From Septoria linicola (taxonomy: Eukaryota > Ascomycota > Dothideomycetes > Mycosphaerellales > Mycosphaerellaceae): a DNA stretch of 64,000 nt. The stretch covers positions 124,001-188,000 of the forward strand of contig CP099424.1 in NCBI GenBank assembly GCA_024114885.1, given 5' to 3'. Made by a program: the position numbers and the translations under genes. The notes beneath the pieces were generated by a model, which worked only from the letters and a program-made list of their open reading frames with translations, had not been told where the DNA came from and searched no databases. Below, in pieces: positions 1-13,100 of the stretch; position 1 is the stretch's first letter; each line of letters opens with the position of its first letter.

Positions 1-1309
1 TAGTATCTATATCTAAGAATAGTTAAATTATAATAGTATCTTTAGCTACTTAGTATAATATAGGTAGAGACTATAAGAGATATTTTAGCCTTTTCTTTTA
101 GCTTTAGTAATAAGTTTCCTAAGGATTAATCTTAGTAATCCTCTTACCTAGGCCTCTAAAGTATCTCTATACTTCTCTAATTATCTTATTAGGTAATATC
201 CTATATATAATAAACTACTTAATTAGACCTATAGTAGAGGACTTTAGGACTCTATTATACTTATTCTAGAGAATTACCTATATCTTAGCTACTAATATAG
301 TAATATACTATATCTCTAGCTCTATCTTATTATCTTTACTAATACTATATCTAATACTAAACCTATATACTATATTATCTTTTAAGAAGTATTAATTCTA
401 AGTAATATATATCTAGAGACTAGTATCCTACTAAACTATATATAGGTTCTCTTTAATAATTAGTTAGCTAATTACTAAGAACTAGTCCTTTCCTTCTAGC
501 TTATCTATCTATAGCTTAAACTATTTCTTCTAGTTAGTTCTATCTAGGATTAGAATCCTTTAGCTCTTCTTATTCTCTTAGTTTATTATAGAAATAGGTA
601 AATAGAATAAATAATTAGTAGAATACTTTAGACTAGCTAAGGATTCTAGAGAAGAGTAATTTCTTATAGTAGAGAGACTAGCTCTAAAGAATAGAGATTT
701 CTTGTATTTAGGAAATTACTAAGACTTAGATCTTTCTCTTTTAGTAGAGTTTCTACTACTAGGTAGTAGGAAGGCTAGGTAGCCTCTTCTAACTCTAGTA
801 ATACTAGGTATAATAGTAGAGAACTAGGTAGGTATTAATAAAGTAGAAATATACTACTATCTTATAGAGATCTTTACTAACTTATATACTACTAGGTATA
901 AACTAGCTTCGTTAGTAATATAGTTAGGGAACCTTCTAGGCCTTAAATATTTTCTATAAACTATAAAGGATATAAGTAACCTATACTAATATAGGTTACT
1001 CCTATTTAGTATTTAAACCTAGGCTTATAACCTATTAAAAGTAGAGAGCGTATTATATACTATATAATATTAAGAAGAGTATAGCGTAGTAAAGAAGAAT
1101 AGGGGATTAATCTTAAACTAACTTATATATATAATATAGTAGTAATATACTAGAAACTAAATATAAAGTTAATTAAGTTAGTTATCTAAGAAGAGAAGAA
1201 AGAGAAGCAAGATATACCTCTTACTAAGCTCTAGGTAGATACCTTAGGTATCTAGAACTATACTTAGATATCTATATCTAGACTAACTATCTAGGATATA
1301 TTCTTAATA
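1..1309 (-). mobile_element. Copia retrotransposon copy A, partial, heavily RIP-mutated
   Basis: This is the 5' part of a Ty1/copia element in minus orientation; the rest lies left of the window. Its 5' LTR is at 1033-1309, opening (plus-strand view) with TATTAAAAGTAG and ending TTCTTAATA, the mutated form of the family's TGTTAA...TTAACA ends. The primer-binding site follows at about 1019-1032. The body at 1-1018 is the reverse complement of the 5' body of copies B and C. CpA and TpG are almost absent and stops fill every frame, so it codes for nothing. The target duplication cannot be tested because the left end is missing. Confidence 0.88.
1033..1309 (-). repeat. 5' LTR of copia copy A
   Basis: This 277-bp LTR is in minus orientation and fully RIP-saturated. 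The sequence after it (TATAC, 1310-1314) would be half of the target duplication, but the other half is outside the window. Confidence 0.85.
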
Positions 1310-3638
1310 TATACTATATATACGTATAGCTCGTAGACTCTATAGGAGTAGAGCGTATAGTAGGCGTAATCTTTTATACCTACGATATACTAACCTCTAA
1401 TATAATCTTAGGTCGGCTATAGAAGCGTACTTATCGTATACGAGTCGATAGTAGCTTAGATAAATAGACCTATAACGATGTTTTTATAAACGTTAAGGTT
1501 AGAGAAGCTTATAAGTTTCTTAAGGACTTGAAGTATATACTAACTATATATATAGTAGTAATAAGTAAGATAGACGAAGAGGTTAACTCTCTTTCTTCTA
1601 AGTTCTAATAGTTCTCTAATATTCTAAACCTAATAGAGAAGATAAGGAGTAAGCTAGTAGATAGCGTAGAGTATACGATTAAGCTACGTCTAGGCACCGT
1701 TCTACTCTTTAGGCTACTATATTACTAGTCGAGTAAGGAGCTAGAGGAATTAAAGAAATACCTTACTATAGGCCTTAAGTATAATTAGATCGAGTATAAC
1801 GTTAGCGAGGTAGGTATACCTATCCTATTTATACTAAAGAAAGATAGTAAGCTAAGACTATATATCGACTATCGAGGGTTAAACGAAATTACTATTAAGA
1901 ATAGATACCTACTTTCTCTAATTAGCGAAACGCTAGATAGGCTTATAGGAGCTATATAGTTTACGACTCTAGACCTTACTAATATATACTATCGGATTCG
2001 TATTAAGCCTAGTAACTACTAGAAGACTACGTTCTATACGCGCTATAGCTACTTTTAGTATAAAGTAATACTATTTAGCTTAATAAACGCTCTAGCTACG
2101 TTCTAGGCGTATATTAACTATACTCTAGTAGGTTTAGTCGATACGTACTACGTAGTATACCTAGATAATATTCTTATCTATAGTAAGAGCTACGCGGACT
2201 ACGTATACGACGTATACGACGTACTTACGCGTCTCTAGAAGTTTAGACTCTATACTTAAAGAGCGAAGTACAAATTCTAGTAGAAGGAAGTCGATTTCCT
2301 AGGCTTTATAGTAACTACTAGAGAGGTTACGATAGACCTACGTAGGATAGACGTAATCGTAGCGTAGTTAACGCCTATAATACTTATAGAGGTTTAATCC
2401 TTCCTTAGATTCGCTAACTTCTACTAGCGTTTTATTTTTAAATACTCTAGAGTAGTATCTCTACTTATAGCGTTATCTAAGAGCGCTATAGTAGGTAAGA
2501 AGCCGGGCCTACTTAAGTAGACTATACGAGAGAAGTAGGCGTTTACTAAATTAAAAAAGCGTTTTTCTATAGTACTACTACTAAGATACTTTAACTCTAC
2601 GCTTAGGTTATAGGTCGAAAGCGACGCCTCTAATTTCGTAATTACTATAATCCTTAGCTAACTCTTCGAGTCTAAATAGTACCCTATTATATTTATATCT
2701 AGGAAGATAATTACTATAGAGTATAATTATAAGATATACGATAAGAAGCTTCTTATAGTAGTTAAGGCTTTTAAAGCGTAGAGGCTATATCTCGAAAGCG
2801 CTCTATATACGATCGACGTACTAGTCGACTATACTAACCTTTATAGGTTTATAGGCGTAAAGAAGTTAACTAGTAGGTAAGCCTACTAGGCTATATTCCT
2901 AGCCCTATTCGACTTCGTTATAACATACTAGGTAGGTAAGCGAAACCTAGCTAACGCGCTATTAAGGTATAGCGATTATACTAAGAAGGTAGTAGAGGTA
3001 ACTAACCTTCTACCTATCTTATAGACTAAGTTATAGCTATAGGATAATCGGAGTACGAGAGATATAGGTAGACCGCTCGTAGCTTATATTTATACGACTT
3101 ATAAAGAATAGTATTCTTTAATAGAAAGGAGTACTAACTCTAACCTATAGTAGTAGTTCTTAACGCCTATACGAGTAGTAGGTATAATCGCTAAGAGCGA
3201 AGAGCTATATATAAATATCTTAGACTTAATCCTTAGATATACTCGCGCGCTAGTATAAGCTAAGCTAGGTATAAGCGTAGTATACTTATAAGTAATAAGT
3301 AAAGGCGGCCGATTCGAGTAATATACTATAAGAGAGAGAAACCTCTAGGTAGACGATTTACTATATATACCTAAGGACTACGCTTTATAGACGTAGGTAA
3401 TTCGTATATATTATAATAATACTCTTATAGGCTACTTTAGTAAGGATAAGACTATCTCGCTAGTATAAAGGAAGTACTAGTAGCTAGAGATAACTAAGGA
3501 TATCGTATAATATATAGAATCCTATAGGAGTTACTAGAAGATAAAGGCGCGTCGCTATCGACTATATAGTAAGCTAACTACGCTATCTATACTAGACTGT
3601 CTATTCTAAGAATTAACTTAAGATTTTATTATAGATCT
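1310..3638 (+). mobile_element. Ty3/gypsy chromovirus relic, left part (protease to integrase start)
   Basis: Reading through RIP stops gives a gypsy pol in the usual order. A protease-like end (ILGR) is at about 1400-1430. Reverse transcriptase spans about 1800-2290, with a PILFVLKKD start, an IDYRGLN block and the catalytic YLDNILIYS at 2158-2184 (YLDD with one change). RNase H starts near 2613 (ESDASNF). An H2C2-type integrase zinc finger is at about 3395-3550, and the integrase core opens with ELT.DFI just before 3638. There the frame is cut by copia copy C and resumes at 22544. The PR-RT-RH-INT order separates it from the copia copies. No 5' LTR or gag was recognised; copy A abuts the left side. 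Confidence 0.85.
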
Positions 3639-3821
3639 TATTAAGAATATATCCTAGATAGTTAGTCTAGATATAGACATCTAAGTATAGTTCTAGATAC
3701 CTAAGGTATCTACCTAAGGCTTAGTAAGAGGTATATCTTGCTTCTCTTTCTTCTCTTCTTAGATAACTAACTTAATTAACTTTATATTTAGTTCCTAGTA
3801 TATTACTACTATACTATATAT

Positions 3822-4099
3822 TATTGAGAATATATCCTAGATAGTTAGTCTAGATATAGACTTCTGAGCATGGTTCTAGATGCCTAAGGCATCTACCTAA
3901 GGCTTAGTAAGAGGTATATCTTGCTTCTCTTTCTTCTCTTCTTAGATAACTAACTTAATTAACTTTGTATTTAGTTCCTAGCATATTGCTACTATACTAT
4001 GTGTATAAGTCAGTTCAAGATTGATCCCCTATTCTTCTTTACTACGCTATACCCTCCTTAACATTGTATAGTATCTATAAACGCCCTCTACTTTTAATA
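3822..4099 (+). repeat. 5' LTR of copia copy B
   Basis: This 278-bp LTR starts TATTGAGAATATATCC and ends CTACTTTTAATA, which are RIP forms of TGTTAAGA...TTTTAACA. The terminal TGTTAA/TTAACA is a perfect short inverted repeat. An undamaged terminus survives in copy D (TTAACA at 22522-22527). Confidence 0.92.
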
Positions 4100-4114
4100 G
4101 GTTATAAGCCCGAG
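4100..4114 (+). promoter_or_regulatory. Primer-binding site of copia copy B (half initiator-tRNA type)
   Basis: GGTTATAAGCCC abuts the 5' LTR. From established copia biology, elements of this class prime on a cleaved initiator tRNA-Met half, and the site matches its anticodon arm (GGTTATGAGCCC) if one G-to-A RIP change is allowed. The same site occurs at 10220 (copy C), 22236-22249 (D, minus) and 1019-1032 (A, minus). Confidence 0.65.
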
Positions 4115-7100
4115 TTTGTATACTAAATAGGAGTAACCTATATTAGTACAGGTTACTTGTATCTCTTATAGTTTGTAGAAAACATTTAGGGCCTAGAAGT
4201 TTCCCTAACTATATTACTAACGAAGCTAGTTTGTACCTAGTAGTATATAAGTTAGTAAAGATCTCTATAAGACAGTAGTGTGTTTCTACTTTATTAATAC
4301 CTGCCTAGTTCTCTACTATTACACCTAGTATTACTAGAGTTAGAAGAGGCTACTTAGCCTTCCTACTACCTAGTAATAGAAACTCTACTAAGAGAGAAAG
4401 ATCTAAGTCTTAGTAATTTCCTAAATACGAAGAATCCCTATCCCTTAGAGCTAGTCTCCCTACTATAAGAAATTACTCTTCTCTAGAATCCTTAGCTAGT
4501 CTGAAGCATTCTACTAATTATTTATTCTATTCACCTATTTCTATAATAGACTAAGAGGACAAGAAGAGCTAAAGGATTCTAATCCTAGACAGAACTAACT
4601 AGAAGAGATAGTTTAAGCTATAGATAGACAAGCTAGAAGGAAAGGACTAGTTCTAGGTAATCAGCTAACTAATTATTAGAGGGAACCTATATATAGTTTA
4701 GTAGGACACTAGTCTTTAGATGCATGTTACTTAGAATCAACACTTCTTAAAAGACAATATAGTATGCAGGTTTAGTATCAGATATAGTATTAGTAAAGAT
4801 AATAAGATAGAGCTAGAGACATAGTATGTTACTACACTAGTAGCTAAGATATAGGTGATTCTCTAGAACAAGTATAACAGAGTCCTAAAGTCCTATACTA
4901 TAGGTCTGATTAAGTAGTTTATTATATTTAGGATATCACCTAATAAGACAATTAGGGAAGCATAGAGACACCTTAGAGGCCTAGGTAAGAGGATTACTAA
5001 GATTGATCCTTAGGAAGCCTACTACTAGAGCTAAGAGAAAAGGCTAAAACATCTCCTATAGTCCCTACCTATATTATACTAAGTAGCTAAGGATACTATT
5101 ATAACCTAACTATCCTTAGATATAGACACTGTTCTCCTTCTACTTAAGTCCTAAGAGGTAAGAGACAATCTAGACAAGATAGACATAGGTCTAGCTATAT
5201 TCTATTCTAGGTAGCCCTACTAAGGAAAGTCCCTACTAATATACTAGCTCTATAAGAAAGGGAAGCACTAGTTAAAGGATTGTCCTAACCTCCCTACTAC
5301 TAAGAAACTGTCCTAGTAGAGAAACAGTACTAAGAACTAGAAGGACCCTTAGGGATCATTCCTTAGAGAGAGGGTTAGAAAATCCTCTTTACTAAGGAAT
5401 ACTAGATATATCAAGAAAGCTGTCTATAAGTTATTATTATATAATAAGCTAAAGAAGGTTGTCTAGAAAATAGGCAAGTAGCTTCAAAAGATAGAAAAGT
5501 CTAGAAAGCTTCTAAAGAAAGGATTTTCAGCCTAGGAGTCTAGTTCTAGTTCTAATTCTAGAACTTACTCTAGTTCTAGAAGTAATAATAATTCCCTATT
5601 AGAAGATAATGACTAAGATAAGTTAGCCTATTCTATAATTAAGGCTAAAAGCAAGTTATTACTCTAAGAATAGCTCTTAGATTCCTATACCTTATCCTAT
5701 ATAACTAACTAACTATCCTTCTTTAGATTAGTAAAGCTACTAAGGAAGAAAGTATAGATTAAGGTAGGAGGAGGATACCTCTATATAACCTACTCTAGAC
5801 TAGTATAGATAAAGGGAATCTTAGAAGGAGAAGTTCTACTTAATAGGGTACTATTTGTTCCTAATCTTAGAGTAAATCTTATATTATAGGATCAGTTTAG
5901 TAAGCAATTTAGAGTCTAGAAGCCTGATTTCACTCTCACCTCCCTAGATAGCCAAATAGTTATGAAGACTAAGCTAGTTAGAGGTGTTCTATTTATTAGT
6001 AAGATATTACCTCTCCTATAGGAAAAGTTATATTACTTACTATATAATCCTATAGAGGTTAATAATACCTATACTACCCTATTAGAGAAGGATCTAAAAT
6101 AGTAGGAGCTATAGTATAGAAGATTTATATACTTTGAAAGAGGGTTACTCTCAAACCTTTATAAAGTTACTAACCTAAAGGAAAGAATTCTAATTCCTAA
6201 CTAGGAAGAGTATAAGTATAGGATCTATATAATAAGTAAGATAAAGAAACACCTAGGTAAGTCTGTTAAGAGAAGACCTAAAAGATTAGCCCTTATATTA
6301 GTAGATATCTATAGACTATTACTATTATTAGTAAAAGGTTTTATATAGTAGCTTAAGATTGTTAATAACTTCTTAAGAAAGAAATAGGCATTTCTACTCA
6401 AGGCTAGATTAGATACACTAACTGCTCTTTAGAACTAGAGGATTAAGGTAGAAAGGTAGTCAGTAGCACTCCTCAAGTCTATAAGAGCTAATAATGCTAG
6501 AGAGATTACTACTTTAATTAAATAGTAGGAGAAGGACTTTAGAATCACCCTTAAGCTAACTAAGGCCTATAATTCACTCTAGAATAGAGTAGTTAAGAGG
6601 TCTATCCAAATATTAGAGGCCTCTATTAGAGTAATACTTAAAGAAAGCAAGATACCTATTAAGTTTTAGCTAGAAGCTCTTGAAGTATAGGTGTATATAA
6701 GGAACAAGCTTCTAAATAGACCTAATATTAAGGGATTCAAGCTCTTACCTAATAAAGCTTTTAATAGGATCAAACTAATAGTCTCCTACCTTAAGGTATA
6801 GGAATATAGAGCTATAGTATATATAGATACAAGAGTATAGCCTTAGTAGGCAAGGAGTAATAAACTAATAAACAGAGGAAAGGATACTATATTTGTTAGA
6901 TACTATAATAATATAGTAAAGGTATAGAAGTTCTAGGAGCTAGATATAAAGGCTATTAAGTAGTACACTAATACAATCTTCTTTAAAGATAAGCTAGATA
7001 GAGAATTAGACTTAAATATTAAGATTAAGAATCTCCCTAGTTCAGCTCTAGAAAGAAGACCTATTAGAAGGCTAAGAACTATTAGCTAGCCTACTCTATA

Positions 7101-9842
7101 AGCTAGTAGGAGTACCCTAGGTACTCCTAGTCTAGGCTAGTAGAAGCCTCCTCCCCCTTAGCTATTAGTATAGGTTTAGGAAGGAAAGAAACTCTTTATA
7201 TAACTTCTACCTCTACTAGAAGATATAGAAGAGTATAGAAAATTCCTAGACTAAGGGAAAGTTAAGAAAGAATCTAAGAATTCTACCTAAGAAACTATAG
7301 AGGTAGATTAGGAGCAGACAGCCCTAAGGCAAACTCTTAGAAAGAGGAAAGTATCCTAAGAACTTAATAGATTTAACTAGAAGCTAAAGCTAATTAGGCT
7401 TAAGCTAGATTAGAATAGTTAGCTAGACAAGGAAATGCTCCTAGAGCATTAGGCTTTCTTCTTAGCTATAAGCTCTATTAACCTAGGCATCCTATAGGAC
7501 CTAGAATTCTTAGAGGAAGTTAAAGAGATTATATTCTTAGCTACTAAAGAAGTAGGAATATATAAATAGGAGGTTCTAATCCTAAAGAACTATAAGGAAG
7601 TAGTAAGTGATCCTAAATAGGGTTATCTCTAGTAAGAAGCTATTTAGAAGGAGCTAGATATACTTATAAGTAATAACACCTAGACTATAGTAGTCCTACT
7701 AAAAGGGGCTAACCTAGTTACCTTAAGATAGGTCTTTAATATTAAGAGAAAGCTTAGTAGAGCTATTAAAAAGTTTAAGGCAAGACTAGTTATAAGAGGG
7801 TTCTCCTAAAAGTATAAAGTAGACTATATAGAGACTTTTACTCCTATAGTTAGGTAGGATACTCTAAGAGGATTCATGGCTGTAGTCTATAAGAAGGACC
7901 TAGTTCTATACTAAGTGGATATAAACAATACATTTATAGAGAGCACCCTATATAAGGATATCTATATAATCCTACTACTAGGTATTAACCTACTAACTAG
8001 TATAGTCTTACAAGTTCTAAGGAGTCTCTATAGGCTAAAGTAAGCTATAAGAGACTAGAATCAGCTATATATGTTAAAGCTAAAAGGAATAGGATTCAGA
8101 CAATTAGAAGTAGACCTATGTCTTCTAATCTATAAGAAAAGGAAAGACCTAATAATCCTAATCTATATTAATAACATACCTATTACTATAGAGAGACTAG
8201 AAGATGTCCTCTAGTTTAAAGATTAACTTAGTAAGGTCTTTAAGATCAAAGATCTTAGAGAACTAGATAAGATTCTTAGAATAAGACTAATAAGAAACAG
8301 ATAGTAAGGCTAGCTAAAACTTGACTAGAAGCACTATATCTAAGAGAACCTAGCTAAGATAGGAATAGGTTAAGAGACTATATTACTAACTCTTTTACTA
8401 ATAGACAGCTATAAAAGTCTAAAGCCTACTAGACTAAATAATAAAAGGTGTAACAAATAGGAGTACTAATCCATTATTAGAATATAGATATAGCTTATAA
8501 CTATTACAAGACTAGACATTTCATTTACCCTTAGAAGATTGAGCTCCTATATTAGTAATCTAATAGTAGGACATATAAAGGCTCTAAAGAAGCTAACTAG
8601 ATACCTGAGATCAAACCTAGACCTTAGTCTAAGATACTTAAGGAATAGTTAAGGCTTTCTTACTAGATATATAGACTCTAACTATATAATAGACAAGACT
8701 AACAGAGTCTTAATCCTTGGATATATCTTCTTCCTTTATAGTATACTAATCTCCTAGATAAGCAAGAAGTAGAAATCTATAGCTACATCTATAATAGAAG
8801 CTAAATACATAGCTATAGGTATATATACAAAACAGTTATAGTTCCTTAGTACTCTTTTAAGAGAGCTTGGATGCCTAGAGTTAGTAGGAGAATGTTCTTA
8901 CTAACTAAGGATCCTTAGTAACTAGGAAACTGTTACTAGAATTAGGCTAATTTAGCTAAAAGGTAATAACCAAGCTACCCTTACTCTAGTTAAGGACTTA
9001 TATATTTATAATAAGTCTAAACATATTAATATCTTATACAATACTATAAGAAAGCTCTAGTAGAACAGACTTATCTCTATAGAATATATAAATATAAAAG
9101 AGATAGTAGTAGATAGTCTTACTAAGCTAAAGAATAGACTATAGTTTCAGGAGTTTGTAAGGTAGCTCTACCTTGTATAAGAGATATACAAAAGATAACT
9201 CCAAGCCTTAGAGTTAAACTAAGAGGAGTCTAAAAGAAAGATTTTAGTTACTTAACTCCTCCTTAGTTAGACTTTACAAAGTCTTAAATACCCTTACTAA
9301 TATCAGACCTATTACTAACTACAATATTACTATATAGCACCTAGCTAAACTAGACACCCCCTAAGGCTAAGTACTAGTTAATATTAAAGACCTCCTCTAT
9401 AGTAGCTATTATCTCCTCTACTAGTATATAGTTACTCTACTCCCTAGCTTAATACAAGATCTCTATAGCTAAGAATAGTATACCCTAAAGACTATTAGGG
9501 AACTAAGAAGCTATATAGAATGTAACTAAGTAGAAGACTAGGCTATAAGGAATCTAGGGAGCTATTAGAATTAGCTATAAGAAAGGACAAAGGCAACTTA
9601 CTAGATAGTCTATGTCCTAAACAATCTACTTCTATATAAGAGAGAAGGAAGATCTTATAGAAGGTATTTCTTTTACCTTTTTGTAGGAGATAGTAGTATA
9701 GAAAGTTTGTTAGATTAATAGTTAGTACTGTCTAGTTATTAGTCTAAAAAGCAAGTACTTGATAACTAATCAAGATTGGGACTAGCATTTGAGTGCTATA
9801 GATGATCTATTAAAAGATCTGACTATATAGTATAAGTAGGAG

Positions 9843-10120
9843 TATTAAGAATATATCCTAGATAGTTAGTCTAGATATAGACTTCTAAGTATAGTTCTAG
9901 ATACCTAAGGCATCTACCTAAGGCTTAGCAAGAGGTATATCTTACTTCTCTTTCTTCTCTTCTTAGATAACTAACTCAATTAACTTTGTATTTAGTTCCT
10001 AGCATATTACTACTATACTATATATATAAGTTAGTTCAAGATTGATCCCCTATTCTTCTTTACTACGCTATACCCTCCTTAACATTGTATAGTATCTACA
10101 AACGCCCTCTACTTTTAATA
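9843..10120 (+). repeat. 3' LTR of copia copy B
   Basis: This is the 278-bp partner of 3822-4099. A purine-rich stretch (AGTAGGAG-like) lies just before its start, at about 9835-9842, where a polypurine tract is expected. Confidence 0.92.
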
Positions 10121-13100
10121 TATATATAAGTTAGTTTAAGATTAATCCTCTATTCTTCTTTACTACGCTATACTCTCCTTAATATTATATAGTATCTAAT
10201 ATACCCTCTACTTTTAATAGGTTATAAGCCTAAGTTTATATACTAAATAGGAGTAACCTATATTAGTATAGGTTACTTATATCCCTTATAGTTTATAGAA
10301 AATATTTAGAGCCTAGAAGTTTCCCTAACTATATTACTAACGAAGCTAGTTTATACCTAGTAGTATATAAGTTAGTAAAGATCTCTATAAGATAGTAGTA
10401 TATTTCTACTTTATTAATACCTACCTAGTTCTCTACTATTATACCTAGTATTACTAGAGTTAGAAGAGGCTACCTAGCCTTCCTACTACCTAGTAGTAGA
10501 AACTCTACTAAGAGAGAAAGATCTAAGTCTTAGTAATTTCCTAAATACGAGGAATCCCTATCTCTTAGAGCTAGTCTCTCTACTATAAGAAATTACTCTT
10601 CTCTAGTATCCTTAGCTAGTCTAAAGTATTCTACTAATTATTTATTCTATTTACCTATTTCTATAATAGACTAAGAGGATAAGAAGAGCTAAAGGATTCT
10701 AATCCTAGATAGAATTAACTAGAAGAAATAGTTTAAGCTATAGATAGATAAGTTAGAAAGAAAGGACTAGTTCTAGGTAATTAGCTAACTAATTATTAGT
10801 AGGAACCTATATATAGTTTAGTAGGATACTAGTCTCTAGATATATATTACTTAGAATTAATACTTCTTAAAAGATAATATAGTATATAGGTTTAGTATTA
10901 GATATAGTATTAGTAAAGATAATAAGATAGAGCTAGAGATATAGTATATTACTATATTAGTAGCTAAAATATAGATAATTCTCTAGAATAAGTATAATAG
11001 AGTCCTAAAGTCCTATACTATAGGTCTAATTAAGTAGTTTATTATATATAGAATATTACCTAATAAGATAATTAGAGAAGTATAGAGATACCTTAAAGTC
11101 TTAGGTAAGAGGATTACTAAGATTAATCCTTAAGAAACTTACTACTAGAGCTAAGAGAAAAAGCTAAAATATCTTTTATAGTCTTTACCTATATTATACT
11201 AAGTAGCTAAGGATACTATTATAACCTAACTATCCTTAGATATAGATACTATTCTCCTTCTACTTAAGTCCTAAGAGATAAGAGATAACCTAGATAAGAT
11301 AGATATAAGTATAGCTATATTCTATCCTAGGTAGCTCTACTAAAGAAAGTCTCTACTAATATACTAGCTTTATAAGAAAGAGAAGTACTAGTTAAAAGAT
11401 TGTCCTAACCTCTCTACTACTAAGAAACTATCCTAGTAAAGAAATAGTACTAAGAACTAGAAAGACTTTTAGAGATTATTCCTTAGAGAGAAAGTTAGAA
11501 AATCCTTTTTACTAAAAAATACTAGGTATATTAAGAAAGCTATCTATAAGTTATTATCCTATAATAAGTTAAAAAAGGCTATCTAGAGAATAAGTAAGTA
11601 GCTTTAGAGAATAGAAAAGTCTAGAAAGCTTCTAAAGAAAGGATTTTTAGCCTAGGAGTCTAGTTCTAGTTCTAATTCTAGAACTTATTCTAGTTCTAGA
11701 AGTAATAATAATTCCTTATTAGAAGATAATAATTAAGATAAGTTAGCCTATTCTATAATTAAGGCTAAAAGTAAGTTATTATTTTAAGAATAGCTCTTAG
11801 ATTCCTATACCTTATCTTATATAACTAACTAACTATTCTTCTTTAGATTAGTAAAGCTACTAAGGAAGAAAGTATAGATTAAGATAGAAGGAGGATACCT
11901 CTATATAACCTACTCTAGACTAGTATAGATAAAAGGAATCTTAGAAAGAGAAGTTCTACTTAATAAGGTACTATTTATTCTTAATATTAGAGTAAATCTT
12001 ATATTATAGGATTAGTTTAGTAAATAATTTAGAGTCTAAAAGCCTAATTTTACTCTTACCTCTCTAGATAGCTAAATAGTTATAAAGACTAAGCTAGTTA
12101 GAGGTATTCTATTTATTAGTAAGATATTACCTCTCTTATAGGAAAAGTTATATTACTTACTATATAATCTTATAGCGGTTAATAATACCTATACTACCTT
12201 ATTAGAGAAGGATCTAAAATAGTAGGAGCTATAGTATAGAAGATTTATATACTTTAGAAGAAGGTTACTTTTAAACTTTTATAAAGTTACTAACCTAAAG
12301 GAAAGAATTCTAATTCCTAGCTAAGAAAAGTATAAGTATAAGATCTATATAATAGGTAAAATAAAGAAACACTTAGGTAAGTCTATTAAGAGAAGACCTA
12401 AAAGACTAGCCCTTATATTAGTAGATATCTATAGGCTATTACTATTATTAGTAAAAGGTTTTATATAGTAGCTTAAGATTATTAATAACTTCTTAAGAAA
12501 GAAATAGGCATTTCTACTTAAAGCTAGATTAGATATACTAACTACTCTTTAGAACTAGAGGATTAAGGTAGAAAGATAGTTAGTAGTACTCCTTAAGTCT
12601 ATAAGGGCTAATAATACTAGAGAAATTACTACTTTAATTAAATAGTAGAAGAAGGACTTTAGAATTACTCTTAAGCTAACTAAGGCCTATAATTTACTCT
12701 AGAATAGAGTAGTTAAGAGGTCTATCTAAATATTAGAAGCCTCTATTAGAGTAATACTTAAAGAGAGTAAGATACCTATTAAGTTTTAGCTAGAAGCTTT
12801 TAAAGTATAGATATATATAAGGAATAAGCTCCTAAATAGACCTAATATTAAAAGATTTAAGCTCTTACCTAATAAAGCTTTTAATAGGATTAAACTAATA
12901 GTCTTCTACTTTAAGATATAGGGATATAGAGCTATAGTATATATAGATATAAGAGTATAGCCTTAGTAGGTAAGGAGTAATAAACTAATAAATAGAAGAA
13001 AAGATACTATATTTATCGAATACTATAATAATATAGTAAAGGTATAGAAGTTCTAGGAGCTAGATATAAAGGCTATTAAGTAGTATACTAATATAATCTT

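Larger units (their letters stand above)
3822..10120 (+). mobile_element. Copia retrotransposon copy B, full length, nested in C
   Basis: This is a complete 6299-bp Ty1/copia element with 278-bp LTRs at 3822-4099 and 9843-10120. It is flanked by TATAT duplications (3817-3821 and 10121-10125) and sits inside the 5' LTR of copy C. A half-tRNA-type primer site follows the first LTR at 4100. Through scattered stops one reads a gag zinc knuckle (about 5250-5300), integrase (about 6240-6800), RT (about 7820-8300, with IYINNI in place of YVDD) and RNase H (SKKQKS.A.S..EAKY, about 8765-8820). Integrase precedes RT, which is the copia order. It keeps many CpA/TpG sites, so RIP was milder than in C. 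Confidence 0.95.
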
